IMG/VR virus record: IMGVR_UViG_3300023110_001306
Coordinates: 1-64,000 of that record
Source of the DNA: a virus
Strand: one strand, 5' to 3'
DNA: 64,000 nucleotides
The position numbers and the translations under genes were made by a program. Positions 24,863-34,400 of the stretch are shown in pieces. The stretch's first letter is position 1, and each line of letters begins with the position of its first letter. The notes beneath the pieces are model-generated. The model was not told the origin of the DNA. It did no database searches and saw only the letters and a list, made by a program, of their open reading frames with translations.

Positions 24863-26497
24863 TTATCCTTTAGTGAAGCCACTTGAACTTGTATACTTAA
24901 TTTTATCAGGTGAATTTAAAGGAAAATATACTACCTTATTTGTACCACCATATAACCGTGGTGTAGTATTTGCGTACACATAATCATCTGGACCACCTGT
25001 GTCATATAATTCTTCTTGGGCTATATTTTGTAACCAGTCTTTAAATTGTTGAGCAGTTGCACCTGGATTTGCCTGCATATACAAACAACAAATTCCTGCA
25101 ATTTGAGGAGCCGCCATGCTAGTTCCACTAATTCTTGCAATATAGTGTGCATTGCTTTCCGGGTGTGGTTGTTTTGTGCTATAAGTTGATTGTGTACCTG
25201 TGGCACTTGTAATTTGTGTACCAGCGGCATTAATATCTAATCTTTCGCCACGTTCACTTGATTCTGCTAACATTTCTTCACCGCCAAAATCTGTATTATC
25301 AATGTTGCCAACCCATACAGTATCTAATGAATGTGGTGAACTAGGTCTATTATAATATATAGGGTTACCTGCTACAATGTAGCCGGCCCATGATTCATTA
25401 AGTGTGTAATAACTGTTATAACGTGTACTACCATATTGTCCTGAAGCCTGGCCAGCACAAGGATGATATCCATTACCTGCGGCTTTAATGCAAATAACAC
25501 CAGCATCAGTTAATTGTTCTTGTTCAACATCTGCTGGAAGATATTCCATAGGGTGCCTTGAACCTGTACACCCATATTGTGCAAATGTTGCCGAACTAAA
25601 TGTTTGTGGTGCTATGTTTTGGTTAACTCCTCTAAACCAAATAGTTTGAATATTTGGAGGAGTAAAAAAATCTCCGTTATTGTAGTACCAACTGTAGCCC
25701 CAACTTTGATTTACTACTGTAGGACGTTTATAACCTGTTTTAGGATCTACTGGTTTTTGTTCGTGGAATAATCTTATTAGATCGTATCTATCAGTATCTA
25801 TTCTATAACCAGTTCCGCCAAAAATTCTCATGCTGTATATAGTTGCGTTCTTTGCCCAGCCATACGTTTTACCTGCGGCAATACCACAACAATGGCTACC
25901 ATGTGCGCCACCTGGGTTTGAGTCGTTGGAACCTGGCGAATAAAAGTTCGCAGGCATTGATCCTGCTAATCCGGTTAGTTCATACCAATCAACTTGTTGG
26001 AATCGTGTATTACCGTCTGCATCTTCCCATTCAGGATGTCCTGTTGGGTCAACACCGTCGTCTTGAATAATTAAATCAACGCCAGTTCCGTCCAGTGTAT
26101 ATGTATAGTCTGCATTATTTGTTGTTGAAGTATCGTCAACAGCGCCTAGGGATTTTTGAATATGTCTCCATAATCCCCAGTTAACACTATTTTGTGCATT
26201 GTTAGTTGATCTTTGAAAATTTCCTGTTTGTGTTGCATAAAGTTCTTGTGTTTCGTCTAGTGGTCTAGTTGATACAGATAAAATTCTTGGGTCTGTTGAA
26301 AGTGTTTGTGCTTCTTCGTCAGTCAAATTGTAGTGTGTCATTCTGTTGTTAAATTGACGAGCATTTACTACATCAACTGATCTATCAGGTATTGCATCTG
26401 AAACAGAATCGTCCATTGAAGTATCACGTTGTAGGTCTGCATCTAACTCTGCAACGTCAACACCTTTTACAGTTACTACAATATATTCTTTTTCCAT
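24863..26497 (-). CDS. Subtilase (S8) family protease with complete triad
   Basis: A 544-aa protein. Residues 1-80 look like an inhibitor-type propeptide (YIVVTVKG ... TDEEAQTLSTDPRILSVS). The catalytic domain has Asp in IIQDDGVD (D146), His in AHGSHCCG (H199), the oxyanion Asn in AAGNG (N342) and Ser in SGTSMAAPQIAG (S460), so it should be active. No secretion signal; it is encoded among fibre genes, so it may ride on the virion. The 26506-28002 gene is a tandem paralogue. Confidence 0.9.
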   Translation of the reverse strand: MEKEYIVVTVKGVDVAELDADLQRDTSMDDSVSDAIPDRSVDVVNARQFNNRMTHYNLTDEEAQTLSTDPRILSVSTRPLDETQELYATQTGNFQRSTNNAQNSVNWGLWRHIQKSLGAVDDTSTTNNADYTYTLDGTGVDLIIQDDGVDPTGHPEWEDADGNTRFQQVDWYELTGLAGSMPANFYSPGSNDSNPGGAHGSHCCGIAAGKTYGWAKNATIYSMRIFGGTGYRIDTDRYDLIRLFHEQKPVDPKTGYKRPTVVNQSWGYSWYYNNGDFFTPPNIQTIWFRGVNQNIAPQTFSSATFAQYGCTGSRHPMEYLPADVEQEQLTDAGVICIKAAGNGYHPCAGQASGQYGSTRYNSYYTLNESWAGYIVAGNPIYYNRPSSPHSLDTVWVGNIDNTDFGGEEMLAESSERGERLDINAAGTQITSATGTQSTYSTKQPHPESNAHYIARISGTSMAAPQIAGICCLYMQANPGATAQQFKDWLQNIAQEELYDTGGPDDYVYANTTPRLYGGTNKVVYFPLNSPDKIKYTSSSGFTKG

Positions 26498-26505
26498 AAT
26501 TTAAA

Positions 26506-28002
26506 TTAATCCTGTCTTAATGCTCTATGTCCTGCAAAAGGAAAATAAGCAATTCTATTCACACCGTTATATAAACTTCTTGTATTTGAGAAAAACGTAG
26601 ACGCATTATTTTCGTCGGTATCACCTTGGAACATTAGGCCTTTAATACTACCTTGATTATGCCACCACTGTCTTGCTTGTGCTGGCGTCCACCCTGGGTT
26701 AAGTTGCATCAACAAACAAGTCATTCCACTAATTTGTGGTGTACTCATACTTGTTCCTGTATAGTTTGCTACGGCAGTCGGACTTGAATTATATGCACTA
26801 ACAATATCAGTACCAGCAACCCACACATCAACCCTTGGACCTTTGTCGCTTGATGTTGCAGTTGCTTCTTCACCGTTATATAATCCACTATCTAGATTAC
26901 CACAAACAATAGTGTTTGGACCAATGTTGCCTGCACCTCTGTTATAGTAAATAGGACTTCCTGCTGTAATGCCGCCTGTTGTAATACTTCTAGTAATATA
27001 GTTGTTGTAATCGATGTCTCCAACGGAGCATAATTTTTGTCCTTGGTTACCTGCACTTTTTACATATATTACTCCAACCTCTTCCATTTCTTCAACTTCA
27101 ACATTTAGGTTATAAAGGTTAGCGTTAAATCTATTTGAAATATCTCCAATCATTCCATATTGTGATGATTTGACTGTGCCTACACTACTGCCTCTAAACA
27201 CAATATCAGTTATGCTTGTAAAGTATGCTTTGTATCCCCAACTAGCACCAACTATGGTCGGACGCTTAACACCAGTAATTGGGTCTGGTGTTTTTGCTTT
27301 GTGAAATTCTTTAATAGCATCAAACCAAGCACTTGAACTAATAGTGTTCATATCTAAGCAATAGATATTTGCATTCTTTGCCCAACCGTAATCTTTACCT
27401 ACAGCCGTACCACAACAGTGGGTAGCATGATAACTTGATCCTGATATGTTGTCATAGTCCTGTGTTAACTCAGCACCCATGTTTGGAAGTGTGTTCCATT
27501 GGAATCTTTGTAAACGACTATTACCGTCTTTATCTTCCCATTGTTCATGATCGTATCTAAATTTAGTTTCTTGGTGTACATAATCAACACCAGTACCATC
27601 TAAATGGTAATCATAAGTTCCGCCAATATCACTAGTTACATTTGAGCCCCATGGATTGCTTTCATTTACGTGTCTAGTAAATGCCCAATTATCTCTAGTA
27701 GTGCTTGTACCATCTCTTTGGTTGTTTAATTCTTGTTGATAGTCTGCCCATTCATCGTCCCAAGTTAATGGTTCGTTTACACCACCTACCCTTGGATCAT
27801 TCATTAATGCTTCTGCTTCAGCATCAGATAATTCTACTTCAAAAATACGTTGACTTGACGGACGAGTATTTACATTATCAACTTGTCTATCAGGAATAAT
27901 ATTACTATCAACCCAACTGTCGCTAGTTGTGTCTCTGTTTAGTTCGTCCATTATTTCTGATTTATCGTATCCTTTAACTAAAGACACTACATAATGTTTC
28001 AT
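26506..28002 (-). CDS. Subtilase paralogue lacking the catalytic Asp
   Basis: A 498-aa protein aligned end to end with the neighbour at 24863-26497, including the propeptide-like start and the shared LDGTGVD, EQWEDKDGN and THCCG blocks. His (H192, YHATHCCG), Asn (N319, SAGNQ) and Ser (S418, TGTSMSTPQISG) are kept. At the Asp position it reads HQETKF, so E145 replaces Asp and the following Gly is Lys. It may be an inactive partner or a protease with changed chemistry. A nine-base gap separates the pair, consistent with duplication. Confidence 0.87.
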   Translation of the reverse strand: MKHYVVSLVKGYDKSEIMDELNRDTTSDSWVDSNIIPDRQVDNVNTRPSSQRIFEVELSDAEAEALMNDPRVGGVNEPLTWDDEWADYQQELNNQRDGTSTTRDNWAFTRHVNESNPWGSNVTSDIGGTYDYHLDGTGVDYVHQETKFRYDHEQWEDKDGNSRLQRFQWNTLPNMGAELTQDYDNISGSSYHATHCCGTAVGKDYGWAKNANIYCLDMNTISSSAWFDAIKEFHKAKTPDPITGVKRPTIVGASWGYKAYFTSITDIVFRGSSVGTVKSSQYGMIGDISNRFNANLYNLNVEVEEMEEVGVIYVKSAGNQGQKLCSVGDIDYNNYITRSITTGGITAGSPIYYNRGAGNIGPNTIVCGNLDSGLYNGEEATATSSDKGPRVDVWVAGTDIVSAYNSSPTAVANYTGTSMSTPQISGMTCLLMQLNPGWTPAQARQWWHNQGSIKGLMFQGDTDENNASTFFSNTRSLYNGVNRIAYFPFAGHRALRQD

Positions 28003-28011
28003 AGTTACTCC

Positions 28012-30525
28012 TTAAACAATAGTTAAATTACCAAGCATGGCTGAGTGAAGTGTACATTGATATACTAGTGCTGTATCACTTGGTTCATGTGGTACTTCAA
28101 ATATTTGTGTTCCTGTTTGCGATCCGCTTACTCCTTCACTAAATGTACTACCACCATCTTCTGTTCTAATTGCAAATGGATGTGAAGAACCTGTTGTATT
28201 TTTAAAGATATATGTTGCACCTCTGTAAAGTGTTAGATTCGGATTATCAGTTGTGTTGCTTACACCCGGACCTTCAAGTCTATAAGCAGTTGTACCACTG
28301 TTTGTAACTGTATAATGATAAACTGGTCCGCCAACAGCAACCCAGTTAGTGCCATTGTAATATGTCATGTCACCTTCACTAGGACCAGTAACAACAACAC
28401 CGCCTGCAATCGCGGCATTAACTGTAATATTACCTTCAGCGTCACTAGTTGTTGAAACGTTGTTACCACCAATAATTTTAATGCTTTCTTTATTTTCAAC
28501 AGTACGCATTGTTGAATCATCTGCGCCAATAAAGAATGAATATGGTTGAGTTACTCCTTCAAATTGGGAACCGTTCCACCATTGAATTTCACCAACTGAT
28601 GAGTTATAAATTATATCACCTTTTTGTCCTACAAGAAGGTTAACACCGTCAGTATCAAAAATACCTAATCTTAATGGTGCTCTTTGAATTACAACAGCAT
28701 TCGCGGCATCTAGTATCAAGTTACTTGCACTTGTTAATGTTGGAATACCTGTGCTTGATGAAACAATCTCATCTGCTGAAATTTGTGTAGCATTAATATT
28801 TGTAACTGCAAGTGTGTTAGTGTTTGCATCAAATGTGAAGTCTGCATCACCTGCTAACGATCCGCCATCATTATATTGTACTGTTCCACTAATACCACCC
28901 GGAGTGCTTCCACCTCCTCCAGTTGATGTAATTGTAATGCTATCTGCAACATTATCAGTTGTTAGTGTAATTCCAGAACCTGCAACAAGTGTTAGTGTAT
29001 CACTAATAGAATCTGCGGAAACTGTGTTTTGTCCTGCAACAGCAAAATTAACAAACGTATTTGTGCTTGAACTTACTGAAGTCCAAGATAATGTTCCGCT
29101 ACCGTCTGTTACTAAAACTTGTCCGTTAAGTCCATCACCATTTGGTAAAATAAATGTTGTATTACCACTTAGTGTTGCCGGTGCTCTAAACGCTGAGTAG
29201 TTTTGATTATCACCAGCATAATATCTTACTTCACCTGCACTTGAAAGTTTAACATTATCATTAAATGTTACTTCGTTACTAGTACCACTTACATTTCCGT
29301 TTACAGTAATATTTGTGGTAGTAAATGTTGTTGATGTTAGTACCTGTGTTGCAAGTGTGTTTGTACTAGGATTATATGTAATACCTGCGTCAGTATGTAA
29401 TGTTTGCCCACCTGCACTACCTTGTGAAACAAAAGTTATAAACTGTGAAGTTGCAGTAGCATCAAACTGTGTGCTTACAGTTGCCGCATCTAAGTTGTTT
29501 AGTGGTCTTGGTCTCCACTCACTATTACCGCCATTCCAACTTAATACATAATTGTCTTGTGGAGCAACAGTAATAACGTTTACATCATCTAAGTCACCAA
29601 GTTCTGCAATAGAACTAGAAACTGTACCCGGTTGCCATCTTTGATTTAAGTTACTCCAGATAAGTGCTTGTCCGTTGTTTGGACTTGCCGCATCTACATC
29701 TGTTAAATCATCTAATGCACCAACAGTAATTGTAACATTACCTTGTCCATCAGTTGTAGTAGTAATACCAGTACCACCTAAGAAACTAATTGTTTCATTG
29801 CTCGAAACTGTTTTTGCTTGTCCGTCATCACCAGCAGTTGACCAACCAGCAAACGCTGAGGATTCATTTTGTAAAGGAACCCAAGAACCGCTGTGTGCAA
29901 AATATCCTTTGCCTGTTGCGTGTACATGAGCAAACATACCGTGGTATGTACTTGCATCTGGTAAATCTGCTTCTTCTGCAAATACGTTTGAGAAATAAAC
30001 TTTACCAGTTGAATTAATATCTAGTTCAGTTGTATTACCTCTGCTTAAAATACTGTTTAGTGTATCTGCTTCTGTAACAACGTTAGTTAATTTAAAGTTT
30101 CCTGAAGCATGATCGTAGTATAAAACTTTTCCATCATCTGTTGCACTAACATTATCAACATTAGATAAACTTGATAACGTAGTACCTTGGATCCGAGCAT
30201 CAACTCTAGCAGTTGAAAAATATAAGTTTGACAAGCCTTCATTAACTTGATCAGTAGTTGTACCAGCCGCTAAAAATCCTGTGTCGTTTGCAAACGCACT
30301 TAACGCTGTTGGTACAGTAGGAATAATTGGTTTGTTAGTAAGATCGTTATAGTCACCACTAAATGGATTGTTAAACGAAACTCCGTTAATTGTTACGTCA
30401 GTTGCATTAATTGATCCAACGTTAGTAACACCAGCACCACCTAGATCTAAATTATCACCTACCGGTAGTTCTTTAATTTTATTGTCATCGAGCGTGTCGA
30501 CTATAAGTGGTATTCTATTTGCCAT
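28012..30525 (-). CDS. Tail fibre with C-terminal cupredoxin-like domain
   Basis: An 837-aa, Thr/Ser/Asn/Gly-rich fibre protein with many short beta repeats (VAGSGITLTTD, IKIIGGNNV and similar). The last 110 residues form a separate domain (LTLYRGATYIF ... YQCTLHSAMLGNLTIV). It has His782 (SSHPF), Cys824, His827 and Met830, with C-x2-H-x2-M spacing as in amicyanin-type blue copper proteins. All four type-1 copper ligands are therefore present. A late promoter lies 18 nt upstream. It should be a distal fibre; copper binding is inferred. Confidence 0.8.
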   Translation of the reverse strand: MANRIPLIVDTLDDNKIKELPVGDNLDLGGAGVTNVGSINATDVTINGVSFNNPFSGDYNDLTNKPIIPTVPTALSAFANDTGFLAAGTTTDQVNEGLSNLYFSTARVDARIQGTTLSSLSNVDNVSATDDGKVLYYDHASGNFKLTNVVTEADTLNSILSRGNTTELDINSTGKVYFSNVFAEEADLPDASTYHGMFAHVHATGKGYFAHSGSWVPLQNESSAFAGWSTAGDDGQAKTVSSNETISFLGGTGITTTTDGQGNVTITVGALDDLTDVDAASPNNGQALIWSNLNQRWQPGTVSSSIAELGDLDDVNVITVAPQDNYVLSWNGGNSEWRPRPLNNLDAATVSTQFDATATSQFITFVSQGSAGGQTLHTDAGITYNPSTNTLATQVLTSTTFTTTNITVNGNVSGTSNEVTFNDNVKLSSAGEVRYYAGDNQNYSAFRAPATLSGNTTFILPNGDGLNGQVLVTDGSGTLSWTSVSSSTNTFVNFAVAGQNTVSADSISDTLTLVAGSGITLTTDNVADSITITSTGGGGSTPGGISGTVQYNDGGSLAGDADFTFDANTNTLAVTNINATQISADEIVSSSTGIPTLTSASNLILDAANAVVIQRAPLRLGIFDTDGVNLLVGQKGDIIYNSSVGEIQWWNGSQFEGVTQPYSFFIGADDSTMRTVENKESIKIIGGNNVSTTSDAEGNITVNAAIAGGVVVTGPSEGDMTYYNGTNWVAVGGPVYHYTVTNSGTTAYRLEGPGVSNTTDNPNLTLYRGATYIFKNTTGSSHPFAIRTEDGGSTFSEGVSGSQTGTQIFEVPHEPSDTALVYQCTLHSAMLGNLTIV

Positions 30526-30543
30526 TATGTTTTCCTATACTCA

Positions 30544-30551
30544 TATTTATT
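30544..30551 (-). promoter_or_regulatory. T4-like late promoter AATAAATA
   Basis: AATAAATA 18 nt upstream of the ATG at 30525. It overlaps the end of the next gene upstream. Confidence 0.55.
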
Positions 30552-31400
30552 TTATACTGCATTTGCAATTTCTCTCCAAGCACCATTTAAGTAAACTACC
30601 ATAGTTTGAACACCATTAGTCATTGGATCCCAACCACTGCCGTCTGCTATTGCTACCATACCGTCTGCTGGTGATGTCGGAGCCGATGTTAGTACAGATA
30701 GTTTTGCTAATCCAGTTATGGAAACACCATATGATACAGTATCTAATTTAACATTATTTTGATAACGTAATTCTACACCTTGACCAACAAGAAATCTTGC
30801 AAGTGTTCCACCACTTGTTCCATCAATAACAAAAGAATCTGGTGTTCTAACATATATAAATCCTCGTGAGTTCTGTAATCTTGCATTTGCTCCGTCATGA
30901 TAAAAATCTAAGTCACTATCCGTTCCTAAAAACAAATGATCGCTATCTTGAAATATAATGTCATTTCCATTGGTATCTAAGTTTCCACCAAGTTGTGGGG
31001 TTGTGTCTGAACTTAATTCTACAGTTGTTAAATAATCAGTCCCTGCAACCGCCTGTGAAATATTACCAGCACCGTCTGCTTTTACTAATCCGTTAATAGC
31101 ACCTACAACTGGATCTGTTTCTACAACACTAATACCTGTTAGTGCTGAACCATCTATTGCAGGTAAAGCACCTGATAAGTTTGCCGCTGGAATCTTAGCA
31201 TTGATAGCATCTACAAGTAGTGTACTATCTTCTGCAAAAACATTTCCGCTAACATCTGTTGCAACGTGTCCATCTTCAAGTGCTGTAAGTTTTGTATAAA
31301 CTTCTGTAAAGTTAGTGTTTACTTTATTAAAGGCAACTCTAATTGGATCGCCATCACCCTTATTTGCACTTGACCCAATGTTTATAGTTAGTTGTGCCAT
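30552..31400 (-). CDS. Tail-fibre protein with INIGS N-terminal module
   Basis: A 282-aa protein. It starts with the fibre module INIGSSANKGDGDPIRVAF and VNTNFTEVYTKL. A beta-rich repeat region includes LGGNLDTNGNDI, typical of fibre shafts. The C-terminus DGSGWDPMTNGVQ...AWREI looks like a small tip domain. Its start overlaps the stop of the giant fibre gene by one base. Confidence 0.8.
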   Translation of the reverse strand: MAQLTINIGSSANKGDGDPIRVAFNKVNTNFTEVYTKLTALEDGHVATDVSGNVFAEDSTLLVDAINAKIPAANLSGALPAIDGSALTGISVVETDPVVGAINGLVKADGAGNISQAVAGTDYLTTVELSSDTTPQLGGNLDTNGNDIIFQDSDHLFLGTDSDLDFYHDGANARLQNSRGFIYVRTPDSFVIDGTSGGTLARFLVGQGVELRYQNNVKLDTVSYGVSITGLAKLSVLTSAPTSPADGMVAIADGSGWDPMTNGVQTMVVYLNGAWREIANAV

Positions 31401-34400
31401 TATACTCTCCCTACCACTGCTTCAATTACGCCATGTCCGGGATCGTCTTTGGCTTCTAGTGCTTTACCAATTACAGTACCTACCTTAGCATTATTGTTTG
31501 CTATTGCAAATCCTGGAATACTTGCTGAAACTAACAAGTCTCCTTTCTTAACAATACCAACAACCTTAACTGGAGTACGTCCTTGTAAAGCAACCGCTGT
31601 AACATGATTACCTTCTAACTGGCTGTTCATTAAGTGTGCAGGATTTTCTGAAACAACGCCTGCTACCCTTGTGTCGTCTTTCATCTTAGTAGTTGTAATT
31701 TCTTCTTCACCACCAAATATTAATACAGTACCTACTTCGTAATCTGCATCTGCTAGATAGTTCTCAGCCAAGTCAGCGTATCTTGCTTGTGTTGATGTTC
31801 CATCATAAACACCTGCGTAAAGTGTATTGTATCTTAATGAAGCAGTACCAATATTGTATGTGTTATTCTGACTTGGTTCAAATCCTGATGTTGTAGTTCT
31901 AAGAACCATTTCACCATCGGAAATTAATCCAATTTGTCCTGCGGCAGTATAACCTGTATTAGCACCAACTGATATACCTGTACTTGTTGCATCAAGTTCT
32001 CCTGGTGCTTCAATAAATGAACTGTGTATCCAATCTACAGCAAGTCTACTTTCACCTGCTAGTGCAGAGTTAGTTTGGAAGAATCCTTGTGTAACACCTG
32101 TGTTACCAATATTAACGCTTCCTGGAATTTCAACTGTTGGTGTAACTGTACCTGCTGATGAAAGGAATAATGCACCACCAGGTGTAGTAAATTGAATTTC
32201 AGTACCACTAGTATCTGCAATCAAGTAACCATCAATCTTAAGTCCTTGCATATCAGCATTACCTAAGTTGTCAGTTTTAATTAATGAATTAATTGCACCA
32301 GTTGTTGTAACATTCTCTTGTACACCGCCACCTTCGTTAACGATTGTAGTAAATGGAATTTCTGTAACATCACCTGAACTTGAATCACCACTTGCTCTAC
32401 CTAGTGCAGTACCATCAGCAATATTAATAATTTTTCTGTAGTCTAATGCACCATTGTCAATAGTAATCCAGCCATTATCTGCTGTAAAGATATCACTATC
32501 GAAACTAGCAACACCTAGGTCATTTTGTGTAATGCCTGTTGCGTTTGCTCTTGTACTTGCATTGTTAAGAGCAAGTTTAGTTTGTTGAATACCTGCGGCA
32601 GAATTAACGTCTGCATCAATAATACTGTCTGGTGCAATTCTGTATTCTACAGTTGCTCCATTAGCATCTCTCGATACTACAATGTTAATATCACTTGCGG
32701 CATCTTCAACTAAGTTTGCCCATTCAAAGTGTGGACCGTCTTCCATCTGTGCCGAAACACCGCCGGTTGTTGTAATAATATCTTGAGTATTAAATGTTCC
32801 ACTTGCAGGAGTGTAAACTAACAAGTTGTAATTAACACCACCTACTGTAACATTTTCTACTGTAAGAATTGTACCAGTAGCATTTGTAAAGTTACCTGTA
32901 ATAACATCGCCTGCTTGGAAGTTACCACCAATTGCTGGTTGTGTGTAAATTCTATATTTGCCTGTTGAACCAATTAACTGATCAACATCTAAGTTGTTAA
33001 ATTCAGTATCAACTAGTTCGCCAATTGTATCACCTTCTTTAATTAATCCATCAACATAAGATTTAGTTGCGGCATCCTGAGCACCTTGTGGATCACTTAG
33101 TGATTCAATTCTGTATCCACCAGCATTCAAGTTACCTGTCATTGATGTAGTACCATCACGTGCTAGTACACCTGGACCAATAATATTTGGATTTATATTT
33201 CCACCGTGGTCAAATCCTAAACGTCTAGTAACATAACCACGCACCGCTGATTCAACTGGAACTGTATCAGTTGAGTTGTCAGTCATGCCGTCATCGGCAC
33301 TAAATTCTGCTACAACAACACCACGTTTAAATCCAATACCGTCCAAGTTACTTAATGCAATTGAAGCACTAAATGTAACTGTACCAGTACCTTGGTCAAC
33401 TGTAAAGAATCTACCTACGCGGAAGAAACCATCTTGGTCAGTTGATACGTAGAAACATCTACCTTTATCTCTTTCATCAACTTCTCTGTCTTGGTCTTTA
33501 GGTTGTGTTGCTTCACCTAGTACAACGTTCGGGAAGTTAGAAGTATTATAACCACCAGTACCAATATTTAGGAAGTCGTGTCCTGTTGCTCTACATAGTG
33601 AAATGTTAACAGTAATGTTACCACCTTCACCTGCGGCTAAACCTGCTCTTAGTGTTACGTTATTAGTTGCATTAACAACAGTACTGTTTAGACCTGTACC
33701 AGCATAACTAGCATTAACGTTTGTACCAGCAACATCAGTAATTTGAATAGTACCATAACCAACACGTTGAGTATAATTTGTAATTTGATGTAGTTTACCA
33801 TCCCAGGCAAAAATCATATCACCTGCGTTCAATCTATCAAGCACAGGTTGTGATAAGATACTAACAACAGCAATAACAACGTCACCCTGTGTAGCACCCA
33901 TTGTTGTTCCTACGCCTGCATAGGTATTAGTTGCGGCATTAGTATTATCAACAACTAGTTTAATGTATTCATATGGCGAATCAAATCTAGTAATCTTTTC
34001 TGTTCCTGGTAATGCATTACCTAACGCATCTGTTGTTCCAAATGATAATGTTCTATAAACTTTACCTGGGTTTTGGTCAAATATCAATGCTGAACTTGGT
34101 CTTGAACTTACTGACTCAACACCATCAATATGATGCGACAAGTTCATTCTAATCATACCAATTGAACCATCTACTGGAACTGCTTTAAGTCCTGTTGTAC
34201 TTGTACTATCTGTACCAGTTGTAGCAAGGTTTAATCTATAAACTGTGCCGTCAATGTATGCACTAGATTCAATCTGTCCTGTGTTTTGTACAGTTGTAAT
34301 TTCGTAACGTGTTGTTCCTAATTGTCCACCATGGTCAATTTCAACTTCTGAGTTTGCTAGTGGTACAAATGGCAATTCGTACACATACATATAAAGTTGA

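Noticed and set aside
24863-28002. Tandem subtilases as one gene split by a frameshift
   Set aside because: Each copy has its own start, propeptide-like N-terminus and full length; it is a duplication.
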